Positions 1 to 8,352 of a stretch of DNA of 64,000 bases are shown one piece after another. The notes below the pieces were generated by a model that saw only the letters and a list, made by a program, of their open reading frames with translations, did no database searches and was not told the DNA's origin. The stretch is from Balneolaceae bacterium (GTDB taxonomy: Bacteria; Bacteroidota; Rhodothermia; Balneolales; Balneolaceae), in the NCBI GenBank assembly GCA_017795005.1, contig CP051242.1:2442976-2506975 (forward strand). The letters are read 5' to 3'. How positions within the stretch are numbered: the first letter of the stretch is position 1; every line of letters starts with the position of its first letter. The position numbers and the translations under genes are program-made.

Positions 1-2293
1 CACCTTGTCCATCTTTTGATATTAATTTGAATTCTCCACCTAATAATTTAACTCTGTTTTCCATATTTCCAACTCCATAACTCAAATCCCCATCTTCTTT
101 TTGCGGAATTTTATTCGGATTGAATCCAACACCATTATCTTTTATCATTACTTCAAGCCGCTCTTTATCGCTCAATTCTAGTTCAATTAGCTGTGCCTTT
201 GAATATTTGAGTGAATTACTAAGTGCCTCCTGAACTATTCGGTAAACATTCATTTCTACGATGGTATCCAACTTCTTGTCGAGTTCAATTCTGCTTTTGA
301 TTTCAATACCCAGCTTATTGATTTTTGAAAGCAATTCCAGAAGATCTTTTTCCAGCCCCTCTCCTGATATAGTACCATCTTTCATTTCTCTAATAATAGC
401 CCTGACCTCTTTGAAGGCGTCATCAATAAACTGATTTCCTTCTGTGAAGGAAGCATGTAATTCCGGCTGTTTTACTTTGATATCATCATCCAGCGAGCTG
501 AAATACATTTTAACCAGTGAAAGAATACTACCAAGCCGATCGTGTAATTCTGCAGCTAGCCGCTTACGTTCTTTCTCCTGTCCTTCCAGCATAGCTGAAA
601 CCGATTCAAGCTGTTGCCGGTCGAGGAGTGAATCTATTTTAGTTTGATATAAACTCTCTTTCTGAGCGTCAATAATACGCTTCTTTCGATTGCTGTAAGT
701 CACCCAGGCAACGATTCCGGTAATAGATCCAATCAAAGCTAATAACCCAATAAATAGCACCCTATTTTCGGCATTTCTTTGTTTGATGAGAGCTTCGTTT
801 TGAGCTTGTTCAGCAAGTAAAAGGTTGTTCTCAGCCTCTACCCTCTCTGTTTCATATTTAGTGATTAGTTCTTCAATCACTTTTAGCCGCTCCAGATTCA
901 AAAGACTGTCTTTATATACATCATGTAGCTGTTGATATTTAAAGGCATTTTCGAAATCTCCTGTTTCTCTATAGACCTCAGCTAAAGCGGCGGTGACTCT
1001 TTCTTCTACTTCCAGATATTCCGTTTCTGTCGCTTTCTCCAGACTTTGCCGATAATAATTTATAGCCTGATTGTACTGCTTCAGATAAAAGTAACTCGAA
1101 CCAATATTGTTATACAGGTTCGCAAATGAACGATCATTTTCAGCTTCCTCAAATATTTCAGCTGCTCTCAATAAGTAATTCAAAGCAAACTCAGGAGACG
1201 ATTTCTGGTTATAAATCACCCCGATATTTTCATAAACCTGAGCAAGTCTTCTCTTATTATTGAGAGGTTCGAGTACCTCAATTGCCAGGTCGTAATAATG
1301 TAAAGCGGAATCGGGTTTATCCAGAAGTTCAAAAGCCTGTCCGGTATTTTGAAAAACAATGCCAATAGTTTCTATATCATCAAATCCTTCTGAAATAGTC
1401 AACGCTGTTTTATAGAATTCAATTGCCTGTTCGGGATTTCCTGCCTTAGAAAGAACAATTCCGATACTTAAATTAAGACTAGCTTCCAGATCATCTTTCA
1501 TTTTCGATGCTTTAAACAAAGAATCAGCACTCATATACATATATAGAGCAGTATCCAGGTTTCCTTTTAAATTATATATGCCTCCTATATTGTTAAGTAC
1601 TGAAGCCATCTCCAGTGTATCTTTTTTTGAAGAGACAATCTTGTAATAATCCTCATACAGTTCTAATGCTGTATCATACTCAGCCTCACTTGCCATCCAA
1701 TTCCCAAGGTTTAAATATGCTGCAGCTGCTCTGTCTTCTTCACCTATTCTTTTTCTTATCTCAATACTTTTAATAAAACTATTATATGCTTTTTCTTTTT
1801 CTCCCATTGCCCTGTACAAGGTTCCCATATTATTTAGAGTACCCGCGGCACTGTTTTCATTGCCAATCTGTATCTTAAGTTCCAGACTTCTTTCATAGCT
1901 CATCAAAGCTTCCTTATACCTACCCGTCCCACGATATAGTAATCCAATACGATTGTAAGAATCCCCCAGCTGAGCGATATTACTTCGTTGTTCACTCAGT
2001 TCAATAGCTTGCAGAAAGTAATCTTCAGAACGTTGTGAATTTCCCATTCTGCGATAAGTTCTTCCAAGCAAATCAAGCATTTGTTCTTCGTATTTAGAAA
2101 TCAATTCCTCTTTTTTGATTTCATTTATTAACTGATTTGCATAAATAACCGTTGAATCAAGCTTTGCAGGATATGCGTCTTCCGCTCTGTTTGCTAAATA
2201 CTCCAGCCGATCCTGAAAAATGAGCTCACCTGATACAACTGAAGTATTTAAGCAAATGAAATAATAGAATGTTATTAGAAGACTGCTAACCAT
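1..2293 (-). CDS. TPR-repeat sensor histidine kinase (HisKA_3/LytS-NarX type), 3' end cut by window edge
   Basis: Reading the minus strand from an ATG at 2293 gives an uninterrupted frame to base 1, about 764 codons, with the C-terminus outside the window. A short hydrophobic N-terminus is followed by tandem tetratricopeptide repeats (roughly residues 60-460), a transmembrane helix near residues 509-530, a coiled linker, a dimerisation/phosphoacceptor segment with ELHDRLG near residue 580 (His is the expected phosphorylation site), then ATPase motifs QEALSNSLKYS near 690, DNGVGF near 718 and GVGNMENR near 740. This order is typical of Bacteroidota TPR kinases that signal to a LuxR-type response regulator. 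The next gene upstream in transcription ends 23 nt before the start, so the two may be co-transcribed. The start is chosen because it follows that stop closely and gives a signal-like N-terminus. The cognate regulator is not in view. Confidence 0.9.
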   Translation of the reverse strand, partial: MVSSLLITFYYFICLNTSVVSGELIFQDRLEYLANRAEDAYPAKLDSTVIYANQLINEIKKEELISKYEEQMLDLLGRTYRRMGNSQRSEDYFLQAIELSEQRSNIAQLGDSYNRIGLLYRGTGRYKEALMSYERSLELKIQIGNENSAAGTLNNMGTLYRAMGEKEKAYNSFIKSIEIRKRIGEEDRAAAAYLNLGNWMASEAEYDTALELYEDYYKIVSSKKDTLEMASVLNNIGGIYNLKGNLDTALYMYMSADSLFKASKMKDDLEASLNLSIGIVLSKAGNPEQAIEFYKTALTISEGFDDIETIGIVFQNTGQAFELLDKPDSALHYYDLAIEVLEPLNNKRRLAQVYENIGVIYNQKSSPEFALNYLLRAAEIFEEAENDRSFANLYNNIGSSYFYLKQYNQAINYYRQSLEKATETEYLEVEERVTAALAEVYRETGDFENAFKYQQLHDVYKDSLLNLERLKVIEELITKYETERVEAENNLLLAEQAQNEALIKQRNAENRVLFIGLLALIGSITGIVAWVTYSNRKKRIIDAQKESLYQTKIDSLLDRQQLESVSAMLEGQEKERKRLAAELHDRLGSILSLVKMYFSSLDDDIKVKQPELHASFTEGNQFIDDAFKEVRAIIREMKDGTISGEGLEKDLLELLSKINKLGIEIKSRIELDKKLDTIVEMNVYRIVQEALSNSLKYSKAQLIELELSDKERLEVMIKDNGVGFNPNKIPQKEDGDLSYGVGNMENRVKLLGGEFKLISKDGQG

Positions 2294-2316
2294 AACATTT
2301 TCAAATGAAAGAAAAG

Positions 2317-2715
2317 CTATTCTTCTTCTGCATCTTCAAACGGAACTTCTGTACTCCCTTCATCTTCAGGATCGTCCAGATATACGGTAGCATTTACAGA
2401 TGAACTCGAACTTGACGGAGCAGGCAATGATACTTTGAAAGAATGAGCTTCCCATGATCCGGAAGGTTCAGCTCCACCACTTTCAACATATACGCTAACC
2501 TGGGTGTTTTCGCCTGATGAACCTACCGTAGGTTCGTTTGGAACAGTATAATTTTTCGGAATAAACGTGACCAGCCATAGATTATAATTATCGGAAGTGT
2601 CCTTAGTTAGCCGAATATATGGAGAGTATTGAATGAAGGATGTATTAGGTGTACTCATAATAGTAAATGATTTAGCATAAAGTTGAATGATTTGACCATT
2701 GCCAATTAATACCAC
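2317..2715 (-). CDS. Hypothetical protein, 132 aa or shorter, upstream of the histidine kinase
   Basis: I do not recognise this protein. The longest frame starts with GTG at 2715; an ATG at 2658 (residue 20, giving MSTPNTSF) is an equally good start and yields 113 residues. The product has no signal peptide or membrane segment. Its middle is beta-rich with a Ser/Pro-rich stretch, and its C-terminus is very acidic, ending in repeated Asp/Glu. It lies 23 nt upstream of the TPR histidine kinase on the same strand, so it may be part of the same transcript and possibly of the same signalling function, but that is only inference from position. Confidence 0.6.
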   Translation of the reverse strand: MVLIGNGQIIQLYAKSFTIMSTPNTSFIQYSPYIRLTKDTSDNYNLWLVTFIPKNYTVPNEPTVGSSGENTQVSVYVESGGAEPSGSWEAHSFKVSLPAPSSSSSSVNATVYLDDPEDEGSTEVPFEDAEEE

Positions 2716-2925
2716 AAAAGTGGTACTCAGTTTTAACCTTTCTGGCGATGTATTTAGTGACCTGAGATGACATCTTAACTACCGAAGTCAGCGGCTAACA
2801 TACTACCAACGACCAATGAAAACAAATACTGTTTAGGGAAAAAAGAAGCTAAAACAATGGCTTCTTTTGGGGTACAGAAATAGAGACAAAACACATAGGA
2901 GAAGATGATCTCCAATGTCCTTCCA

Positions 2926-2959
2926 GGTCACCCGGTTTGAACACCGGGTGGCTATTTTT
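2926..2959 (+). terminator. Rho-independent terminator or attenuator in front of a small ORF
   Basis: Perfect 8-bp arms CACCCGGT (2929-2936) and ACCGGGTG (2943-2950) with a 6-nt loop are followed by GGCTATTTTT. No gene on the plus strand ends just upstream. A second short hairpin, GGAGA/TCTCC, lies at about 2898-2913, and the ATG of the next small ORF is only 18 nt past the U-tract. It therefore either ends a short non-coding transcript or acts as an attenuator. Confidence 0.7.
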
Positions 2960-2976
2960 AACAAACCTGAAGTATC

Positions 2977-3255
2977 ATGTCATACAATACCTGCATTTTA
3001 TATACGGACAATTTTCCCGCTGCGCGACTGGAAATTATTTTACTGGATGGTAAAATTGAAGAAAAAATCTCGAATCGGGTGTTTATTGCTACCCTCCCCA
3101 AAAGTATCCGGAAACAGGATTTAAGTTATTCTGCTCCTGATAAACCAACCGATCTGGAAGATTTTTCAATCCAGTCTATTCAAAGATGGAAGCGATCTTT
3201 CAAATTCGACTCTCTGGAAGATGATGGTTTTTATCGGGTTGCCAGTTTATATTAG
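2977..3255 (+). CDS. Small hypothetical protein (92 aa)
   Basis: A short plus-strand frame with a coherent composition: an alternating beta-like N-terminus (ILYTDNFPAARLEIILLDGK), a central NRVFIATLP stretch, and a charged C-terminal half containing SIQRWKRSF. It is soluble, with no signal peptide. The strand-turn-strand N-terminal half is vaguely like small protease-inhibitor or propeptide proteins, but I cannot assign a family. It starts 18 nt after a strong terminator-like hairpin, which would be an unusual arrangement unless expression is controlled by read-through. The 3' neighbour is transcribed convergently. Confidence 0.5.
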   Translation: MSYNTCILYTDNFPAARLEIILLDGKIEEKISNRVFIATLPKSIRKQDLSYSAPDKPTDLEDFSIQSIQRWKRSFKFDSLEDDGFYRVASLY

Positions 3256-3342
3256 TTTTTTTTAGTAAATAAAAAGACGAACGAGTAAAAACCCATCCGC
3301 CTTTCTTTGTTCAAAGTTGAATAATCAACGTTTAACCGTTCA

Positions 3343-5469
3343 TCAAGCTTCCTCCAACTCCAGATTCTCTTTCACAACACGTTCCTGTACATCAAACGGA
3401 ACAGATGCATAATGTGAGAATTCACGCATATAAGTTGCACTACCCTGCGTCATAGACTTTAGTCTGGTAGAGTAATGATCCAGTTCTTCTAATGGGACAT
3501 GGGCTTTTATTTTCTGAAGTGCTCCTTCAGCCTCCATACCCTGAATTTGTCCACGGCGGGTTCCGAGATCACTCATTACATCTCCCATATATTCAGAAGG
3601 TACCGTAACCTCAATTTCATATACCGGCTCCATTAATTTTGGATTTGCTTTAAGGAACCCATCTCTGAATGCCATTCTTGCTGCTGTTTTGAAAGCTGCT
3701 TCATTTGAATCCACGGAGTGCATAGAACCATCGAAAACAGAAACCCTGATATCTCTGGCTCTGCAACCACTCATTGGACCGTTTTCCATTTTCTCCATGA
3801 CACCTTTCACAATAGCAGGCATAAAGCGATTATCAATCACCCCGCCTACTATACAATTCTGGAATACCAGTTTACCTCCCCAAGGGAGCTCATGCTCCTG
3901 TATATCGCGTACCTTCATGTCTGCCGGATCAAGCATTCCTTCTTCAAATGGTTCAATGAACAAATGAACTTCCGCATATTGTCCCGCTCCACCGGATTGC
4001 TTTTTATGCTTGTATTGAGTTTTAATAGCGCTTGTAATGGTTTCCCGATAAGGAATTCTAGGAGTTGTGAATTCAACATCCAGATTGTACCTGTTTTTAA
4101 GTGCGTGCTCAATGGTTCCAAGATGTTCTTCACCCTGACCATGAATCAGAATCTGCTTTAGCTCCTGGCTATGCTCAATAATCACTGAAGGATCCTCACG
4201 GTGAATCTGATGAAGCGCGTTTCCAAGTTTATCTTCATCCCCTTCTTTAACCAGTTTTACCGCTGTCCTGATGGTGGTTGATGGGAAATGTATAGGATCA
4301 AGTTTAATAGCGTGTCCTTTCTCGTGCAATGTATCATTCACTTCACTGTCTTTCAGTTTAACCACTGCACCAATGTCACCTGTTTTTACTTCAGGAATTT
4401 CTATCCGTTTATGTCCTTCTGTGAGATACAGGTTTCCGAGTCGTACCGTGTTGGAATTACTTTCATTGATCAAATCCATTCCGGCAAGTACAGAACCTCC
4501 ATACACTTTAAAGTAAATCAGATCCCCCACATGAGACTCCGAATGAGTTTTAAACAGAAACATCACCGGTTTTCCCTCAGGATCAAGTTCAAACTCTTCT
4601 CCGGTTTCGGTTTTTGGGCGGTTTGCTTCCAATGGATTTGGAGCTACATCATCAATAAAACCCATAATGCGACCCGTTCCCATATTTCTTGAAGCACAGG
4701 CACAAAACAACGGATGAATATTTCCATTCAATAAAGACAGATGGAGTCCATTCTGCATTTGCTCTTCATCCAGTTCGCCATGTTCAAAATAAATATCCAT
4801 GAGCGTTTCGTCATTTTCAGCAATTACTTCTACCAGTTCCTGGTGAAGTTGGGCAGCCCGGTCTTTTTCGGAATCCGGAATCGGGAGTTTATCAGGTTTC
4901 CCACCATTTTCAGGAAATTCATACATAGTCATTCGCAGCACATCGATAATCGCATGAAAATCTCCTCCTTCACTAAATGGATACTGAACTACGGTAACTT
5001 CCCGACCGAAATGTTCTTTAGATTCTTCAACTGTTTTCCAGAAATCTGAGCGCTCGTTATCCAGTTTATTAACAACAAACATGGATGGTACGTTATATTT
5101 TTGGGTGTATTTCCACAACGAATCGGTAGCTACTTCCACCCCATTTTCCGCATTTAAAGTAAAAATCGCTGTATCTGCAACTCTCAGTGCTCCAACAACT
5201 TCCCCGATATAATCTGAGGTGCCCGGGGTGTCTATCAAATTTATTTTATGCCCTCTCCAGTCCAAATTCATAAACGATGAAAAAATCGACTTCCCCTTCT
5301 CTTTCTCCAATGCGTGATAATCTGATATTGTATTTTTTTCTTCTATACTTCCTCTTCGGTTTATGGCTCCGGCTTCAAACAACATGGTTTCGGCAAGGGT
5401 TGTTTTTCCGGAGCCGGAATGGCCTAACAACACGACATTCCTGACTCGGGTGGGATTATAAACTTTCAT
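3343..5469 (-). CDS. Elongation factor G-like translational GTPase (non-canonical EF-G paralogue)
   Basis: The 708-residue protein has the full EF-G domain layout: a GTPase domain with P-loop GHSGSGKTT (16-24), DTPG (80-83) and NKLD (134-137), a beta-barrel domain 2 near 300-380, then domains III-V including the GGAGQYAEV stretch near residue 495. It differs from housekeeping FusA in key places: the switch I motif is EKGKSI rather than ERGITI, the P-loop is GHSGSGKT rather than GHIDAGKT, and the base-recognition motif is NKLD rather than NKMD. This matches the group of EF-G-like proteins annotated separately from FusA in many bacteria. Its role is unsettled; it probably acts on the ribosome. 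It stands alone, with no str-operon neighbours (rpsL, rpsG, tuf), which supports a paralogue. ATG start at 5469. Confidence 0.9.
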   Translation of the reverse strand: MKVYNPTRVRNVVLLGHSGSGKTTLAETMLFEAGAINRRGSIEEKNTISDYHALEKEKGKSIFSSFMNLDWRGHKINLIDTPGTSDYIGEVVGALRVADTAIFTLNAENGVEVATDSLWKYTQKYNVPSMFVVNKLDNERSDFWKTVEESKEHFGREVTVVQYPFSEGGDFHAIIDVLRMTMYEFPENGGKPDKLPIPDSEKDRAAQLHQELVEVIAENDETLMDIYFEHGELDEEQMQNGLHLSLLNGNIHPLFCACASRNMGTGRIMGFIDDVAPNPLEANRPKTETGEEFELDPEGKPVMFLFKTHSESHVGDLIYFKVYGGSVLAGMDLINESNSNTVRLGNLYLTEGHKRIEIPEVKTGDIGAVVKLKDSEVNDTLHEKGHAIKLDPIHFPSTTIRTAVKLVKEGDEDKLGNALHQIHREDPSVIIEHSQELKQILIHGQGEEHLGTIEHALKNRYNLDVEFTTPRIPYRETITSAIKTQYKHKKQSGGAGQYAEVHLFIEPFEEGMLDPADMKVRDIQEHELPWGGKLVFQNCIVGGVIDNRFMPAIVKGVMEKMENGPMSGCRARDIRVSVFDGSMHSVDSNEAAFKTAARMAFRDGFLKANPKLMEPVYEIEVTVPSEYMGDVMSDLGTRRGQIQGMEAEGALQKIKAHVPLEELDHYSTRLKSMTQGSATYMREFSHYASVPFDVQERVVKENLELEEA

Positions 5470-5530
5470 GGTGAACTCCGTTTTTGATTGCTATTGTTTT
5501 TTTAAACCTTACTAAAGTTAGTAAGCAGAA

Positions 5531-5659
5531 AAGTCTCCCCTTGAGGGGATATGAATAGCCAAATGTGTTCTTTGGCTATTCCGAGGGGTGTTAGTAAAAC
5601 ATCCCCCTCAGTCAGCACAGAACCAATGTGCTGACTGATCCCCCTTCAAAGGGGGACTT
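5531..5659. repeat. MITE-like palindromic element with terminal inverted repeats and two variable-arm hairpins
   Basis: This 129-bp element fills much of the 334-bp gap between the EF-G-like gene and asparaginase. Its ends are near-inverted copies (AAGTCTCCCCTTGAGGGGAT on the left; the right end reversed reads AAGTCCCCCTTTGAAGGGG). Inside are two perfect hairpins: AATAGCCAAA/TTTGGCTATT (5554-5580) and CAGTCAGCACA/TGTGCTGACTG (5609-5637). Their 7-nt loops read GAACACA (on the reverse strand) and GAACCAA. No ORF is present. A half-sized relative is at 23750. The rest of the gap (5470-5530, 5660-5803) shows nothing I can name. Confidence 0.7.
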
Positions 5660-5803
5660 TATGATGTTACCTTTTCTCTAACTATCATCAGTATTAAAAA
5701 AAAGCGCTACCAAAATCTGCGCTTTGATTTGTCAATGAACATGCGGAACATTCGTGAATTGAATGTGAAGAATTAAGTTAAACGACTCAGGGAAAGAAGC
5801 AAG

Positions 5804-6799
5804 ATGAAAAAAATACTTCAAATACAGACTGGCGGAACCATCGCAATGAGTGCAAAAGGGGAAGGAGTAGAACTTGATCCCGAGGCATGGTCAGGCACTT
5901 TGGTTGATCGGGTTACGGAATTAAATGAACTCGCTGAAATTCACACTCGGCCTCTGTTTTTTGAGGATAGCTCGGATCTGAATACCAATCATTGGAAAGA
6001 ACTGGCACTTTGTATTCAATCAAACTATGAAGCGTTTGATGGATTTGTCATCCTGCACGGTACCGATACTATGGCATATACTGCTTCTGCCCTCTCCTTT
6101 GCATTAATGAACTTATCAAAGCCAGTGATTTTAACCGGAAGCCAGGTGCCATTAATCAGCATTCGAAGTGATGCACGCCGGAATTTGATCAATTCCGTTG
6201 AAATGGCAACCACCGATTTACAGGAAGTTGCTATTTGTTTCAACGACCATGTATATCGAGGAAACAGAGCTACGAAGTTAAGTATTGGTGATTTTGATGC
6301 CTTCGGTTCTCCGAACTTTCCTCTTCTTGCAGAAATTGGTTTAACCATCGAGATGAATACCGTACCAAAAACTTCAACTGCATCCTTTGAAGTACTTCCA
6401 GAATTCGATAATTCGCTGGTCGTTTTAACCGTCTTTCCTTCGTTGAATACTGATTTCCTTATGAAACTGGACCTTACAAAGTTGAAAGCTATTATCGTTC
6501 GTTCATTTGGCAGTGGAAATTTCCCAATGAAAGGAGAATTCAGTCTGCTTCCCTTCTTAACGAAATGTGAGCAGCATGACGTAATTGTCGTGTTTGTTTC
6601 TCAAGCCGACTATGACTCTGTGAATCTGACGAAATACCCGGCAGGACGAAAAGCATTGGAAGTTGGTGCCATCTCAGGTTCGGACATGACCCTGGAAGCC
6701 GCACTTACAAAAATGATGTGGTTATTAGGTAATTATGAAGACAGTGCAATCATCCGGAAACTATATCAATCTGATTTAGCCGGAGAACTTAGCAATTAG
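5804..6799 (+). CDS. ansA: Type I L-asparaginase
   Basis: Hydrolyses L-asparagine to aspartate and ammonia. The 331-residue length fits cytoplasmic bacterial type I enzymes, and there is no signal peptide, unlike periplasmic type II. The first catalytic threonine sits in TGGTIAM (Thr12), the second in HGTDTM (Thr87-Asp88), and the catalytic lysine in RATKLS is about residue 158. The C-terminal half carries the FGSGNFP segment expected of the type I subgroup. The ATG at 5804 follows a purine-rich stretch (GGGAAAGAAG). It is a single-gene unit: a long inverted repeat follows its stop. Close relatives include glutamyl-tRNA amidotransferase subunit GatD, but that protein has an extra N-terminal domain absent here. 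Confidence 0.92.
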   Translation: MKKILQIQTGGTIAMSAKGEGVELDPEAWSGTLVDRVTELNELAEIHTRPLFFEDSSDLNTNHWKELALCIQSNYEAFDGFVILHGTDTMAYTASALSFALMNLSKPVILTGSQVPLISIRSDARRNLINSVEMATTDLQEVAICFNDHVYRGNRATKLSIGDFDAFGSPNFPLLAEIGLTIEMNTVPKTSTASFEVLPEFDNSLVVLTVFPSLNTDFLMKLDLTKLKAIIVRSFGSGNFPMKGEFSLLPFLTKCEQHDVIVVFVSQADYDSVNLTKYPAGRKALEVGAISGSDMTLEAALTKMMWLLGNYEDSAIIRKLYQSDLAGELSN

Positions 6800-6874
6800 G
6801 AATATTTGAATACGAGAATTAGGAATAGGTTTTAATAGAGGGTTAACCTATTCCTAATTCCTTTATTCCTAATT
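6793..6874. repeat. Nested inverted repeat built from ATTAGGAATA
   Basis: Between asparaginase and the exonuclease gene. A perfect 16-bp inverted repeat, GAATTAGGAATAGGTT (6816-6831) and its complement (6845-6860), is enclosed by a second pair, AATTAGGAATA (6794-6804) and TATTCCTAATT (6864-6874). It could work as a bidirectional terminator, although no clear U-tract follows. The same 10-mer forms another inverted repeat at 47850-47915, so it is a dispersed element. Confidence 0.65.
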
Positions 6875-6921
6875 TTATATTACTCCATCAATCACTATAC
6901 TCAACAAAAATAACCTCCTCC

Positions 6922-7629
6922 ATGTATTTCATTTTTGATTTAGAAACTATTCCAGATATCGAATTTATTCGAACGGTATTAGATGATCATGATTCAGATG
7001 AAGAACTATTATTGGAAAAAGCCAGTGAAGAATTAGCGAGGAATGCCTCTGGTTTCCTTCCTCCTATGTATCACAGAATGGTATCCTGGGTTGGGTTGTG
7101 GATTGAGAATACGGGTCAACCCAGACAAAAAGTTGGATGGAACGGAAAAGATGAGAAAGCGGGACTTGAAAAGATCTTTAAGACTATCGGTACTTTTAAA
7201 GACTTCGGACTTATTCATCATAATGGTAAAGGTTTTGATATTCCGGTACTCACCTACCGGGCTATGAAACATGGTTTACAAATGCCTGTTCGAATCAGTG
7301 ATTACGACATTCGATACCGTTATAGCCGGCATAACATAGATCTTGTGGATGAATTCAGTAATTACGGAGCGAGCTCATGGCCAAAGCTGAAGCACTTAGG
7401 GCAGTTAATTGGGATTCCGTTTAAACAAACCGGTGAAGGCAATCAGGTGTACGAAATGTTCAAAAGAGAGGAGCTCGATTTAATTGAGCATTATTGTTAT
7501 GAAGACGTGATGGCAACTTATATAGTTTGGCTCTATATGCAATTTACCACAGGGCATATTCCGGAAGATCAATTTAATAATCTGAAAGAAAGAGCATTGT
7601 CAAAATTATCTGAGATTCAGCAAAAATGA
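6922..7629 (+). CDS. Predicted 3'-5' exonuclease related to the DNA polymerase B proofreading domain
   Basis: A 235-residue stand-alone DEDDy-type exonuclease. ExoI motif FDLETIPD gives Asp6 and Glu8; ExoII is in HHNGKGFDIPVL (Asp about 106); ExoIII is YCYED with Tyr191 and Asp195. This pattern and length match the family described as exonucleases related to the PolB proofreading domain (PF10108-like), expected to degrade single-stranded DNA from the 3' end in the cytoplasm. No polymerase domain follows. Its stop overlaps the next gene's start by 4 nt (ATGA), so the two are translationally linked, although the partner is a lipoprotein with no obvious link to DNA metabolism. Confidence 0.85.
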   Translation: MYFIFDLETIPDIEFIRTVLDDHDSDEELLLEKASEELARNASGFLPPMYHRMVSWVGLWIENTGQPRQKVGWNGKDEKAGLEKIFKTIGTFKDFGLIHHNGKGFDIPVLTYRAMKHGLQMPVRISDYDIRYRYSRHNIDLVDEFSNYGASSWPKLKHLGQLIGIPFKQTGEGNQVYEMFKREELDLIEHYCYEDVMATYIVWLYMQFTTGHIPEDQFNNLKERALSKLSEIQQK

Positions 7630-8192
7630 ACAAAAACTTAACCTACTTCTTCTTAACTCTTATTACGCTTTTATTGATTCTAAGCTGTACCAGTACAAAT
7701 ATTACAAGGGAATTCTTTTATCGTACATCATACCAAAATCAGATAGACAGCATTCTCTATTTAGGTTTTTTTGATAATTTTCACTCTCATTCAAAAGGTT
7801 TAATGCGAAACAGTGAAAAGTTATATGAAAAGAATAACATTTCTTTTGAATATGAAAGGTTCAAAAAATCTGATCAAGTTTTTGAGATATCTTCCGATAG
7901 TTTAATTACTCTTTCAAGGGAAAAGGGATACAATTATTTCCTTTATATAAATGAGATTAAATCTGATAAAACATATTCAAGCTATTATGATGGTACTAAT
8001 TTCAATTTCAGTTCTTCTACTGATTATACTTTTGAATTAAAAGTGTATTCAGTAAAAGATTCCACACACTTCTACACTTCGAATTTAGTATTTGAAGGAG
8101 CATCATCATTTAGCATTATTTCTTTTGAAGGACGAAAAACTGCTAAAAGCATCTTTAAAAGACTTGAGGAAAAAAAACTTTTTAAAAATTAA
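7626..8192 (+). CDS. Putative lipoprotein, 188 aa
   Basis: It starts inside the stop codon of the exonuclease gene. The N-terminus has a hydrophobic signal ending in LILSC, with Cys21 as the likely lipidation site. The mature part is rich in Tyr, Phe, Ser and Lys, with long beta-type stretches and several Asp-Ser and Thr-rich segments. I do not recognise a family, but the layout recalls small outer-membrane lipoproteins of unknown function in Bacteroidota. The base composition is noticeably more AT-rich than the neighbouring genes, and the downstream 160 nt before amtB is also very AT-rich. No catalytic motif is visible. Confidence 0.8.
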   Translation: MNKNLTYFFLTLITLLLILSCTSTNITREFFYRTSYQNQIDSILYLGFFDNFHSHSKGLMRNSEKLYEKNNISFEYERFKKSDQVFEISSDSLITLSREKGYNYFLYINEIKSDKTYSSYYDGTNFNFSSSTDYTFELKVYSVKDSTHFYTSNLVFEGASSFSIISFEGRKTAKSIFKRLEEKKLFKN

Positions 8193-8352
8193 TTTTATTA
8201 GCCGTAATCCCTTTTTAAAATTCAGAAAAGCCCTTCCATTCTATATTGTGTTAAATTTTTTAGGATTTATTTGTTTTTACCTAAAGAATTTTTGATTTCA
8301 TTTAATTATACTCTGTACCATCTCAACTCGGAATAACATTGGAGTACATTAA

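Noticed and set aside
2915-3124. ORF that starts inside the terminator hairpin at 2926
   Set aside because: It begins in the hairpin and overlaps the better ORF at 2977 in another frame.
8092-8295. Short ORF over the end of the lipoprotein gene at 7626
   Set aside because: It overlaps in another frame, has low-complexity AT-rich composition and no recognisable features.
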